Assembly (NCBI RefSeq): GCF_902167145.1
Contig: NC_050105.1
Coordinates: 118,933,898-118,997,897 of the forward strand
Source of the DNA: Zea mays
Lineage: Eukaryota > Streptophyta > Magnoliopsida > Poales > Poaceae
Reading direction: 5' to 3'
DNA length: 64,000 nucleotides
Made by a program: the position numbers and the translations under genes. Below, piece after piece: positions 44,155 through 55,206 of the stretch. The first letter of the stretch is position 1, and every line of letters begins with the position of its first letter. The notes under the pieces are model-generated. The model ran no database searches, was not told where the DNA came from, and saw only the letters and a program-made list of their open reading frames with translations.

Positions 44155-45780
44155 TGTCACACCCGGTTTTAGAAGGTAAACCGAATGTGAACCATGTACG
44201 TGCCAGGATCAGTAATTCACGTACACAGCGATTACATAAATGACTGATCATAGCACAATGATTCGAATTACAATAAAAAGTAAGTAATGATATTAAAGAC
44301 TAGAGTCATTTACATAGTATAAATCAAAGTACACAGAGTCGAAACGTAGCCAACGTAAACAACCCACCACAGACAGCTGACTCGGGGAGGTCGCTAGCCT
44401 AATCCTTGAACTCATCGATGTCCCGGAACTCCTGGAGGTCCACCTCGACGCCTTCTTCTTTACCTGAGCATGGATTGCACCAAAGGCAACCTAGTGTTTT
44501 GTGAAAGCAAGGGTGAGTACACATCAACGTACTCAGCAAATGTTCCGTTTGGCTGAAGTGGACTAGCTTTATGTGGGGTTAAGTCAAGCAGTTGCTTTTA
44601 GTTGGTCAAATTATTATTACTAGTAGAAAGCCAGGTTTTAGCATTAACCCAAGTTCTTAACCCAAAGTACTCTTTCCAAACGGAAAGAATACCACTTACC
44701 ATTACCATAATCATAATAAAAAACCATCATTCTCATCACCACCTGTAATCCGAACATCTCTGATCAAGTATCACTAATCAATGGAACTCCCTTGGCCGCC
44801 CATAACCGCGAGCACGAATGATATATTAGTTTCATAACACTCTGCAGAGGTTGCGCACTTTACCCACAAGCCGTGATTCCCTTTCTGCCCGGAGAGAGGT
44901 ACTCCCCATTGATCACTACCTAGGTGGCCCGGCAGGGCATCACTATGTAGCCTTTACAAAGATTCCCCGAGGCTGTAGCTGCCCGTTAGGTTTCCTAAAT
45001 GCACCGCACTCCTTCCCAAGGGGCGAACCAACCTTGGCAGAGCGAGCCGCATACACCGAGCCCCATTAACGGCACGACGGCGAAGCGAACTACACCCCAG
45101 TTCCTCTAATTATTCAGCTAAGGGCGTCCCATTCCACCCTCATGGTTGCACTGTTTTCCCGGGCGGTCATCCAACGAACAGGTCCTTACGGAGAGGCACT
45201 CGAGAAACCGCTCGAGCCCCCTAAAGTATCACCAGTCCAACATCATAATCATAATGACAACATCGTATCATAAGTGTTCACATCATGTTCATTGATTAAA
45301 GTAAAGCAATAGCATGAATCTAACCATAGAAGCCCAAAAGGTAATCAAGGACCAGGTAAATAGAAAGCTAGTCAATCCTTAGGTTGTTTATAATATGCGG
45401 GACAATTAATTATAAAGTAAATGGGAGATAATGGGTCAAAGGACACTTGCCTTCACCAAACAGATGCTCAGGGTCTTCAACTTTGTAAAACTCGAAGAAT
45501 TCGATCACTTGGTTGCCAAAGCTTGACTGTCGATTCCTCGAAGCTCGAAAATGGATCGAAGTCTATTCGCGACGCGAAGCGAAGATAAACAGGCACAAGC
45601 AAACAAACATGTACATATGCATAAGAACATTACACCATACAAAGAAAGACATAATCAAAACATGCAATACGAAATAGAGCGCGTTACTACAGTCACGCGA
45701 GGAAAAAGAAATGCGTCAGTTAAAGCTACGGTTGAGGGGTTAGCGCGTTTACGCTAAACAAAATCATAAACTTTGTGTGT
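44155..45780 (-). repeat. Unclassified repeat inserted in the SWIB gene remnant
   Basis: Begins TGTCACACCCGGTTTTAG exactly where the SWIB coding sequence breaks off. TGTCACACCC is a common terminus of grass elements. The interior has no coding capacity. The opposite end, a second terminal repeat and a TSD were not found, so it may be a solo or partial LTR in minus orientation, or a fragment. The right limit is approximate. Confidence 0.4.
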
Positions 45781-46080
45781 ATTTATGTCAACTAGTTTAT
45801 TTGGGAGGTCAACAAGGCTTTTGAGACCATTGAATTTTTCGTCTTGTCTTGTGACATCAATATAGTTATCAAGTTGGATTTCAAGCTTGAGTAAATCGGG
45901 ACCAAATATATATCCTTAGGGTAGAACTCAGCAAGTCTGCATACCTTCTGTGCACGAAAAGAAGCAAATGAGTTGAAGGGGTTGAGGGCCGTCATACAAG
46001 AAAGTAACTCCATATTAATCTCATCAAATTGATTATCAAGCTCTTGAGTAATTTTATCAATAACCCCAATATATACAACT
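45725..46080 (-). pseudogene. Fragment of a hAT-like / zinc-finger MYM-type protein gene
   Basis: On the minus strand pieces in two frames read ITQELDNQFDEINMELLSCM, ALNPFNSFASFRAQKV and RLAEFYPKDI, then, after a frameshift near 45900, LKLEIQLDNYIDVTRQDE and LVDLPNKLVDINTHKVYDFV. These match the region before the C-terminal dimerisation domain of the plant 'TTF-type zinc finger / ZMYM1-like' proteins derived from hAT transposases. Only about 115 residues remain, with a frameshift and no ends. It is a domesticated-gene or transposon fragment lying inside the SWIB gene remnant. Confidence 0.6.
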
Positions 46081-46386
46081 CTTCGGAAGTAGATTATTCA
46101 TACGAGATTGTGTCAATAGTTACGAGAATGGGAACTTCATTTTGGCACTAATGCTGAAACATGTTTTCATTTTAGCACTGAATATTTTGAATTTATTTTC
46201 AGCTTTTTGCATTCTTTCTTAGGAGTGCCCCCGGGTCAAATATTACATGTTAGTGATAATAGTGTGTGTCAGGATACTAGATCTTTTGGTGGCTATTGTT
46301 AACTAGACTGTGTGTTTCCACTGATTCTTTTAGTGGCTATTATTTGGGAACCGACGCTGAATTTAGCACTGAGTTTTTTGTTACAG

Positions 46387-46585
46387 AAACAAAAATGCAT
46401 TATGTGGCTTCATAATTATTTTCTCTAGATACGGTAATAAGTATCCTGATTTGCAAGACCCAACAAATAAGAACATTGTGAAGTGTGATGAGAAGCTGAA
46501 GATCGTATTATTGGGCAGGTCCAAAGTGCAACTGTCTGAACTCCCAATGATTGTTAAGCTCAATTTCCCAAAATTACCAAAGTAG
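46387..46585 (+). pseudogene. SWIB/MDM2-domain gene, terminal exon
   Basis: Follows a good splice acceptor, TTTTTTGTTACAG at 46374-46386 (a second possible one is TTTCTCTAG at 46420-46428). It reads to a TAG at 46583-46585 and contains LQDPTNKNIVKCDEKLK, then VLLGRSKVQLSELPMIVKL and NFPKLPK. The LQDP-x-NK...CDEKL core is the SWIB/BAF60b signature and the ending fits the small plant SWIB proteins. Upstream residues (NKYPD in place of the usual helix) are abnormal, and the middle of the domain is absent from the window. Element B begins 21 bp after the stop, so B sits in the former 3' UTR. With the 5' part at 44052 it forms one broken gene. Confidence 0.6.
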
Positions 46586-46605
46586 TGACTACATAGTATT
46601 GTATA

Positions 46606-48559
46606 TGAAAGTTCCCTTTGCCCGGGAATAGGATCTGGATGTCGCCTAGAGGGGGGGGGGGGGTGAATAGGCGAATAAAAAATTATCACTTTAAAACTTT
46701 AGTTCTTACTCTACTCAAAGACTAGATCGCAGTGGAATGAAAGATCCTTCGAGTAGGTTGCAGCGGAATAGAAGATCCTGTCTCAAAATGCCCTGCACTT
46801 CAAATATAACTTGTACCACAGATAAGTGTTGAAGTGCAGATATAAAAAGTGAGTAAGACAGAGAGTCAGCACACAATACAGAGCGAAGCACACAGACGCA
46901 GGAATTTATCCCGAGGTTCGGCCAAGCCTGAAATGCTTGCCTAGTCCTCGTTGGAGTTAGCCACACCTGGGCTTGGAGTCTATTTCAACTCCTTCCTCCA
47001 TTTGCTCAGATCTGTCAGTATGACAGATAGAGCCTTCCACTATGTTGAGTTGGGTTACAACAAAGCCGCGGCTGCTTACAATCTTCTTGACAGCACTCCG
47101 GCGGAGTAACAATGCGCTCAAGACTTTGCTCTAGCTCTTTGCAGTACCTCTCCACTCTCTAAAGGCTTATAACTTTGCCTTCACACAAACTAGAGAGATT
47201 TACACAAGAGGGAGAGAGAGAATCGATCCGAGTGATGTATACAATTGTTGGCTGCACTTGTGTCTTGCTTGAGGCGCCTAGGGGTCCCTTTTATAGGCAC
47301 AAGGGGCCTAGGAGCCGTTGGAAGCAATCCAGGAAGGCAAATCTTGCCTTCTGTCGGGTGGCGCACCGGACAGTCCGGTGCACACCGGACACTGTCCGGT
47401 GCCCGATTTCTTTCCTTCTATGACGAAGCCGACCGTTGGCAGTCTTGGAGCCGTTGGCGCACCGGACATGTCCGGTGCACACCGGACAGTCCGGTGCCTC
47501 CATCTAGCCGTTGGCTCGGCCACGTGTCCCGCGCAGATCGCGCGGCCGACCGTTGGCCCGGCCGACCGTTGGCTCACCGGACAGTCCGGTGCACACCGGA
47601 CAGTCCGGTGAATTATAGCCGTACGTCGCTGGTGAATTCCCGAGAGCGGCCAGTTCGCCAGAGTTCAGCCTGTCGCACCGGACACTGTCCGGTGCACCAC
47701 CGGACAGTCCGGTGTGCCAGACTGAGCTGAGTCTTGGCTGTACACAGCCAAGCCCTTTGCACCTCTTTCCTTTTCTTCTTCTTTCTGTTTCTAACACTTA
47801 GACAAGTATATTAGTCCATAAAACCAATGTACTAAGTCTAGAAACATACCTTCTCTTAATTATTACATCTATAGCATTTCACATGCTTGAGCTTTGATGT
47901 TGGACTCATAAATCATCAAGTCGGCTTGACTTGATCTAGATTGACATATCTTGGCTCCAACATCCTGCACAGGTCACAAAGAACATCTCCAAACATAGGA
48001 ACAACCCAAACTAAAGATCAAGGTGAACTTAGCTCTTTTGGGCTGCTTCCAGTTCTGGTTTTGACACTTGTTCTCCTTCTAGTGACCTTGATCTCCTTCT
48101 TAGAGCTTGGTCTTGAGCCTTATGACTTACACCACATAACTGTAGCTGTTACCTCATTGGTTGTAAGTCACGTCCTTATGTAGTGATCCTCGATGTGCCG
48201 TAGCTGTTCTCAACTCGATCACCCTTGACTTTGCAAGCCTTCTTCTTCACCCTTGGCTTTGGGTTCCTCAGCCTCCTTGACTTTCTCCCGTGCACTTGGT
48301 ACCTCGAAGCTCTTCTTGCCTCCGTCCTTGGCTTGATCAGTTGTCTCCGAGCTACGCACCCGAGTCTCACTTTATGCAATGTCCATCTTACTTGTGATGT
48401 CCATTATGTATCCATAATCCAGTTCTTGGACCATCACATTTGTTCACTTGTGTTGAACCCTGTAGGCTTTACCTTAAGCACCTGTTCAACACTTAGTACA
48501 CTTGTTAGTCCTTTAATTGAGTTGTCATCCAAACACCAAAACTCACAAGAGAGCTTTCA
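46606..48559 (-). repeat. 3' LTR of element B
   Basis: 1954 bp. On the element strand it starts TGAAAGCTCTCTTGTGAG and ends AAAGGGAACTTTCA. Palindromes of the CACCGGACAGTCCGGTG type lie at 47364-47715, and TTTTATA at 47289-47295 is the reversed TATA box. It contains several short frames that are not genes. Confidence 0.95.
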
Positions 48560-51140
48560 ATCTCCCCCTTTTTGGTGATTGATGGCAACACAATTAAAGC
48601 TTACATAAGGATAAGATTTGAAGCACAAATTTTGAATTCTAAGTTTATAGAATGCTCCCCCTAAATATGTGCTTACTTCAAAAACACAATTTTGGCCTCA
48701 GACGCCAATTTGCACATACTTAGGCAATTCGAAGCATTTATACATCTTAGCCCTTTTTAGGATGCATTGTGCCAAGAATCAAACCATGATGCTATAACAC
48801 ACAAATGCACATAATCAGAGTTAAGCACCATTCAAATTAGTGGATATATCATAGGAATATCAACCTACCACTATTCACCATTAAGATACCAATTTAAACT
48901 AAGATACCAATTTAAAGCAATCTTAAAGCACCTTTAGTCTTAAAGCACCATTAACCACATGAATATCTATCACAGGATAAACACAGTAGATACCAATTGA
49001 TTCATATCAACGGAAGCACTAATTTTGCATTATCACCGTATACTACAACAAGAAGCATATGATAAGTATTATCAACAAACTAACACATTTTTCTTTAAGA
49101 TCAAAGGAACTCAAGGAAACCCCTTTGAGTCCTTTAGCACACAAAAAATTAATCTTCACCCTTAAGATAAGCTTTCCTCTCAGGTCGAGGTAAGCTTTAA
49201 TGCACAAATTCTCCCCCTTTGACATCAAACACCAAAACCATATTCAAGCAAGAACATAGGATGATGTCAAGGGACAGCAGGGTATTAAGCAGGGAAAATG
49301 CAACACACTAACATTACTCCCCCTTACACATTAAACATATGCAACACAAGCATTGGAGAAAAATTAAGGTACAAATACGCAAAAAGGTCAATACCTCCTT
49401 TTGTACCTTTACCATGTTATGGTGTACTTTCCATCTAAGTAGGCGGAGTTCCTTTTGTCATCAATTCAAGATTTCCATCTTGAAAGTTTTATCTCTAGGG
49501 AGCTCCTTTACACTTACGTCTGATCCTTTATCCTGACCTTTTCTTGTTGCTAAGATACAAAACTTAGAACAAGTTATAGTATTGTGGCACAAGATGAAGC
49601 TTCTATTCTAGTGATTACCAAAAGATACCAATTGAAGCACACTACCAAGGCTACCAATTGAAAAATCATCACTGTCATAGCTCCATGATATTTAAAGATA
49701 AGCATCTAGGATCACCAACTATTATAGAGCACGAGCAACCTTTAAATACGTAATTACTCACAACTTTAGATACCAATTACTCGACTTGTGGAGGTACCCA
49801 AGTCCTGATCGCTCCATTTCTTGCTCATCTTCCCTTTTCCACCTTGAGACTATATAGGATCACTCAAAAAACAGTTAGTCTCAAAAGACACAAGTTATGT
49901 GTGCTCCCCCTAAAGTTGTGCATCAAGTATTTGAATGACTTGCACCTTGCACATTCTAGCATCCTCAGAAGTAAAGGGGAAACATACCTTGGTCTAGGCA
50001 TAATATATCAATTACATCACAAAAAGATACCAATTGAATAGATGAGATAATACAACTTATGACTAGTGGAAACAATGCATGCCTCATGATATATAACATT
50101 TAAAACACCAAGGCACGCTTCACACATGATGATCATTGCAACACATATACCAATTGAAAAACGACAAGATCATGCATATAAAGCACAATGTCTAAGCACA
50201 CCATGATTAAGAAGTATTTTCTTAGGTACACCAAAGGAAACAACATTTTAAAGCATAAAGCACCTAAGCCAAGATACTACCAATTGAAAGGCAAGAACAT
50301 AGCTATGATCACAATCAACGAAACTTCAAGATATTCAATGAAATTGCATAGTTCCATTCTCCATACCTTTGCCTTTTACCTGAATGCCATGAGATTCATT
50401 CTTTTATGTAGTGTGTAGTGAGAGCACCTGTTGTCATCAATTTAGGGCTCCTTTTGCTCATGCACCTCATAGCTCGAGAGGGTGCATTAGAGACACAACA
50501 TGGATTTCTTGTTTTGGTATACACAGAGTACCAAGACAAAGTAATCATGTGAACATGGACTAAACAAAACTATCATGCTTGCACATAGGTTAATCATTAA
50601 AAAAACACATAGCATGACTTACAAAAAGATACATGTTTATCCACATACACCAAGAGAGTTAATCATGGTGGATATATCAAATGAAAAGCTACCCATTGAA
50701 TGATTCAAGAGATATACCCTATAAAGCACACAGTTACGATTAAGCAAGCATGATTATGATCTTGGAAATCATGGATCATTAATTGAAAGATATTCAACAC
50801 AAGCAATCTCAAAAGCATAACTACTCCAAGGATAGGTATAGCACGACAATCCAACTTAAAAGCAATGCTGATTAGAAATAATGCACTTAAGATACACGGG
50901 TACCATCCTTTGGAGAGCAAGTTGCAGATTCTCATCAAAGTCCTTCGCTTGATTCACCAATAATGATCAAGGACATCTACAACTTATTTAACTCAAGATG
51001 AACATGGGATTAGTATTGCACAATAATTCAACCTTGGGTCAATAAATAGACATTAAAATTGATAGCTTAAGCGTAGAGTTTGAATTAACCATCTTAAGCT
51101 CTCCCAGGGTCTCCAGTCCATCTCGAGGCACCTGCATGGT
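48560..51140 (-). other. Non-coding internal region of element B with a dispersed PBS-like motif
   Basis: No gene supported. Next to the LTR is the polypurine tract (plus strand ATCTCCCCCTTTTTGG), and further CTCCCCCTT tracts occur near 48653, 49209, 49316 and 49901. GATACCAATT or TACCAATTGAA recurs about nine times (48885, 48903, 48989, 49624, 49652, 49769, 50026, 50147, 50274). On the element strand this is TTCAATTGGTATC, the same as the junction of LTR end and primer-binding site. Confidence 0.7.
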
Positions 51141-53000
51141 CTAGTTGGCATGGTTTGGTACCCATCTCGAGAGGGGTCCATAACGTTCATCTAAAAGGGC
51201 CTTTGGTACCCAAATAGCAGTTGTGCTAGTTCTAGGTGATCTCATTACTGATCTAGCACAAGTGTATGATTTGGGTCTCCTAAGCGAATAAGATTGAGAT
51301 AAATTTACTTGTTTAGGAACCTTACCCTTCTTACATACCTTAGGTAGATGACCATGCTCACCACACATGTAGCAGAAGCGTCGCTCAACCTGACTTGACA
51401 CTTGTTGTTTGTCTTTTTGCTTAGTGAGGGTCATCTTGGAGGGTGCACGTCTTTGATTCTTCATGAGCGGACATGAAGTGATCATATGGTCCTTATCGTT
51501 GCATCCAAAGCATCTCCTCATTCCTTCATCCTTGTCTTTGTGTGGACAAGACACAATGAAGTGACCTAATTCCTTGCACTTGAAGCACCTCCTTTTTCCT
51601 CTTCCCTTTTTGCTCTTGGATGACATAGAGAGATGATCAGTGCAAACAACATGACTAATTGAATTTTTACCTTTTTCCTTGTTCATGTTGATTTCTTCAT
51701 TTATTGCTTTAGGAACATCCTTCTTATGGAGTTTAACACTTGCTGCGGTTTCTCCCGTCTCAAGCTTCTTCACCACGCGTCCGTGGATATCTTGAGGAGG
51801 TTGAGCAATGCGTCTTCTCCTTAGTTGCTTTGCTTTCTTGTTCCTTTCTTTTGATCCTGCAGCTTGATGCTCATTCAAAAATTTGCTTTCTTTTGAGCAA
51901 CAGGGGTTAGCACATGGTGATATATTATCTAAATGTGCACATGTGCAATAATGAGGTTCACATGAATTTAAGTTTGAAATTACAACCTCATGAGCAACAT
52001 TAAGCATGATATGGTCATCAACTAATTTATTATGAGAATAAGATAGCATATCATATTTTTCACTTAGAGCAAGTTTTTCTAAATTTATCATTTCTACTTG
52101 ACTCTTAAGCATAGAATTCTCAGTTTTAAGTTGAGCAACATCAGATAATACATCATGATTATTTCTTTGCTCAAATAAAATAGATTCATACCGTTGGACC
52201 AAATTATCATGAGAGCACTTTAGCTCCTCATGTTCTTTGGTCATCTTCTCCAGGCTGTCGTTGGTTTTGATGAGAGTCTCCTCTAGCCTGAGAAGCGTCT
52301 CGCCTTGTTCCTTGTTCCTCCTCAACAACTTAACCAAGAGCACTTTGTCTTCTTTGTTGAGATGGGTGTAGAACCGGCGAATCTCCTCTTCTTCCACATC
52401 ACCGGTCTCATTTTCCCTGTCATTATTATTAGTGGAAGCAATACAGGAAAATGTACCTTGTGGTGATGAAGACTCATCCTCGCTATCATCCTCATATTCC
52501 TCCTCATCATTGCTTTCGTCTCCACTATCATTGTTAGCAATAAGATATTTATAACTAGTGGAAGACAAACCTGTCGGTGAGGTGGATTCATCGTTTGGTT
52601 GCCATCGTTTTTCTTCTCCCTTTGAAAGGTTAGTACCACAAGCAACATAGGGATTAGAAGTAGTACAATTGGACTCAGAATATTTTATTTTAATTATAGT
52701 CCATAGATCATGAGCATCAACAAATAAATCACTATCACTACTCATGATGGCAAAATAAGCACCTCTAGAAAGAGAGTCAACTAAGATGTTGCAAGCATGG
52801 TGATTAAGAGATAGACATCTTAGTTCAGTATTAGAAGGGTTTTTACTAATATTAGAGGGAAAAATACTTCTACTAAAGATCTGTCTCAAATCAGGATCAA
52901 TATGCATGAAAGCATTATAAATAGAGACAGACCAAGATTTATAATTAGAACCATCGCCTAAAAGAAGTTCTAGAGTTACCTCTTGTGACGACATCGTCAT
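51141..53000 (-). CDS. Gag protein of element B with three zinc knuckles
   Basis: Intact frame of 619 codons starting at ATG 53000 (MTMSSQEV), 35 bp inside the primer-binding site. Gag would form the particle and package RNA. The N-terminus has the copia Gag start (LLLGDGSNYKSWSVSIYNAF). A middle region is acidic (DESNDEEEYEDDSEDE) and is followed by a coiled coil (about 210-345). Near the C-terminus are three CCHC knuckles: CFKCKELGHFIVSC (about 471), CFGCNDKDHMITSC (about 497) and CYMCGEHGHLPKVC (about 542). One knuckle, as in element C, is commoner in copia Gag. The frame ends within the element with a stop and no pol follows. Intactness in an element without pol suggests that gag is needed in cis. 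Confidence 0.9.
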   Translation of the reverse strand: MTMSSQEVTLELLLGDGSNYKSWSVSIYNAFMHIDPDLRQIFSRSIFPSNISKNPSNTELRCLSLNHHACNILVDSLSRGAYFAIMSSDSDLFVDAHDLWTIIKIKYSESNCTTSNPYVACGTNLSKGEEKRWQPNDESTSPTGLSSTSYKYLIANNDSGDESNDEEEYEDDSEDESSSPQGTFSCIASTNNNDRENETGDVEEEEIRRFYTHLNKEDKVLLVKLLRRNKEQGETLLRLEETLIKTNDSLEKMTKEHEELKCSHDNLVQRYESILFEQRNNHDVLSDVAQLKTENSMLKSQVEMINLEKLALSEKYDMLSYSHNKLVDDHIMLNVAHEVVISNLNSCEPHYCTCAHLDNISPCANPCCSKESKFLNEHQAAGSKERNKKAKQLRRRRIAQPPQDIHGRVVKKLETGETAASVKLHKKDVPKAINEEINMNKEKGKNSISHVVCTDHLSMSSKSKKGRGKRRCFKCKELGHFIVSCPHKDKDEGMRRCFGCNDKDHMITSCPLMKNQRRAPSKMTLTKQKDKQQVSSQVERRFCYMCGEHGHLPKVCKKGKVPKQVNLSQSYSLRRPKSYTCARSVMRSPRTSTTAIWVPKALLDERYGPLSRWVPNHAN

Positions 53001-53034
53001 CTCCGGACGGCTAAGCCCACACTGGAGAGGCCTA

Positions 53035-53048
53035 GCTCTGATACCAAT
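53035..53048 (-). promoter_or_regulatory. Primer-binding site of element B
   Basis: On the element strand ATTGGTATCAGAGC directly follows the 5' LTR. TGGTATCAGAGC is the standard copia site complementary to initiator tRNA-Met. Confidence 0.88.
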
Positions 53049-55000
53049 TGAAAGTTCCCTTTGACCCGGGAACAGGATCTGGATGTCGCCTAGAGGGGGG
53101 GGGGTGAATAGGCGAATAAAAAATTATCACTTTAAAACTTTAGTTCTTACTCTACTCAAAGACTAGATCGCAGTGGAATGAAAGATCCTTCGAGTAGGTT
53201 GCAGCGGAATAGAAGATCCTGTCTCAAAATGCCCTGCACTTCAAATATAACTTGTACCACAGATAAGTGTTGAAGTGCAGATATAAAAAGTGAGTAAGAC
53301 AGAGAGTCAGCACACAATACAGAGCGAAGCACACAGACGCAGGAATTTATCCCGAGGTTCGGCCAAGCCTGAAATGCTTGCCTAGTCCTCGTTGGAGTTA
53401 GCCACACCTGGGCTTGGAGTCTATTTCAACTCCTTCCTCCGTTTGCTTAGATCTGTCAGTATGACAGATAGAGCCTTCCACTATGTTGAGTTGGGTTACA
53501 ACAAAGCCGCGGCTGCTTACAATCTTCTTGACAGCACTCCGGCGGAGTAACAATGCGCTCAAGACTTTGCTCTAGCTCTTTGCAGTACCTCTCCACTCTC
53601 TAAAGGCTTATAACTTTGCCTTCACACAAACTAGAGAGATTTACACAAGAGGGAGAGAGAGAATCGATCCGAGTGATGTATACAATTGTTGGCTGCACTT
53701 GTGTCTTGCTTGAGGCGCCTAGGGGTCCCTTTTATAGGCACAAGGGGCCTAGGAGCCGTTGGAAGCAATCCAGGAAGGCAAATCTTGCCTTCTGTCGGGT
53801 GGCGCACCGGACAGTCCGGTGCACACCGGACACTGTTCGGTGCCTGATTTCTTTCTTTCTATGACGAAGCTGACCGTTGGCAGTCTTGGAGCCGTTGGCG
53901 CACCGGACATGTCCGGTGCACACCGGACAGTCCGGTGCCTCCATCTAGCCGTTGGCTCGGCCACGTGTCCCGCGCAGATCGCGCGGCCGACCGTTGGCCC
54001 GGCCGACCGTTGGCTCACCGGACAGTCCGGTGCACACCGGACAGTCCGGTGAATTATAGCCGTACGTCGCTGGTGAATTCCCGAGAGCGGCCAGTTCGCC
54101 AGAGTTCAGCCTGTCGCACCGGACACTGTCCGGTGCACCACCGGACAGTCCGGTGTGCCAGACTGAGCTGAGTCTTGGCTGTACACAGCCAAGCCCTTTG
54201 CACCTCTTTCCTTTTCTTCTTCTTTCTGTTTCTAACACTTAGACAAGTATATTAGTCCATAAAACCAATGTACTAAGTCTAGAAACATACCTTCTCTTAA
54301 TTATTACATCTATAGCATTTCACATGCTTGAGCTTTGATGTTGGACTCATAAATCATCAAGTCGGCTTGACTTGATCTAGATTGACATATCTTGGCTCCA
54401 ACATCCTGCACAGGTCACAAAGAACATCTCCAAACATAGGAACAACCCAAACTAAAGATCAAGGTGAACTTAGCTCTTTTGGGCTGCTTCCAGTTCTGGT
54501 TTTGACACTTGTTCTCCTTCTAGTGACCTTGATCTCCTTCTTAGAGCTTGGTCTTGAGCCTTATGACTTACACCACATAACTGTAGCTGTTACCTCATTG
54601 GTTGTAAGTCACGTCCTTATGTAGTGATCCTCGATGTGCCGTAGCTGTTCTCAACTCGATCACCCTTGACTTTGCAAGCCTTCTTCTTCACCCTTGGCTT
54701 TGGGTTCCTCAGCCTCCTTGACTTTCTCCCGTGCACTTGGTACCTCGAAGCTCTTCTTGCCTCCGTCCTTGGCTTGATCAGTTGTCTCCGAGCTACACAC
54801 CCGAGTCTCACTTTATGCAATGTCCATCTTACTTGTGATGTCCATTATGTATCCATAATCCAGTTCTTGGACCATCACATTTGTTCACTTGTGTTGAACC
54901 CTGTAGGCTTTACCTTAAGCACCTGTTCAACACTTAGTACACTTGTTAGTCCTTTAATTGAGTTGTCATCCAAACACCAAAACTCACAAGAGAGCTTTCA
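53049..55000 (-). repeat. 5' LTR of element B
   Basis: 1952 bp, nearly identical to 46606-48559. TTTTATA at 53730-53736 is the reversed TATA box, just downstream (element strand) of the CACCGGACAGTCCGGTG array at 53805-54155. Confidence 0.95.
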
Positions 55001-55206
55001 GTATATTGAAGTTATGTGGGAGCATGATAGGATATACAACAGAACCATATATGTATTGTTTTGTTGAAATTTCCATTTACTGCCTGTATGTACTGGAGCG
55101 ATCTATACATCGAGATTAGATTGCTTGTCATTTTGATAACATGTTTGATTTATCAATAACTTTGCTGAGACAAGATGCCTAGGATAAAATTCTTTTGTTG
55201 GGAATT

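Larger units (their letters stand above)
46606..55000 (-). mobile_element. Element B: non-autonomous Sirevirus-type copia element carrying only gag
   Basis: 8395 bp between TSD copies GTATA (46601-46605 and 55001-55005). On the minus strand: 5' LTR 53049-55000, primer-binding site 53035-53048, gag 53000-51141, 2.6 kb without coding (51140-48560), a polypurine tract at about 48561-48571 and 3' LTR 46606-48559. No protease, integrase, reverse transcriptase or RNase H is present, so movement would need pol from a related element such as A. The LTRs differ by about eight substitutions, all transitions by eye, plus a G-run length change (13 against 10) and 1 bp. It lies just behind the SWIB gene stop. 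Confidence 0.95.

Noticed and set aside
48225..48578. 117-codon frame (and its 133-codon twin at 54666) in B
   Set aside because: Both lie in LTR copies, have no recognisable domain and differ only by flanking sequence.
53035..53048. tRNA-Met gene at copia primer sites
   Set aside because: Only the 12-14 bases complementary to the tRNA 3' end are present, next to an LTR, with no cloverleaf.
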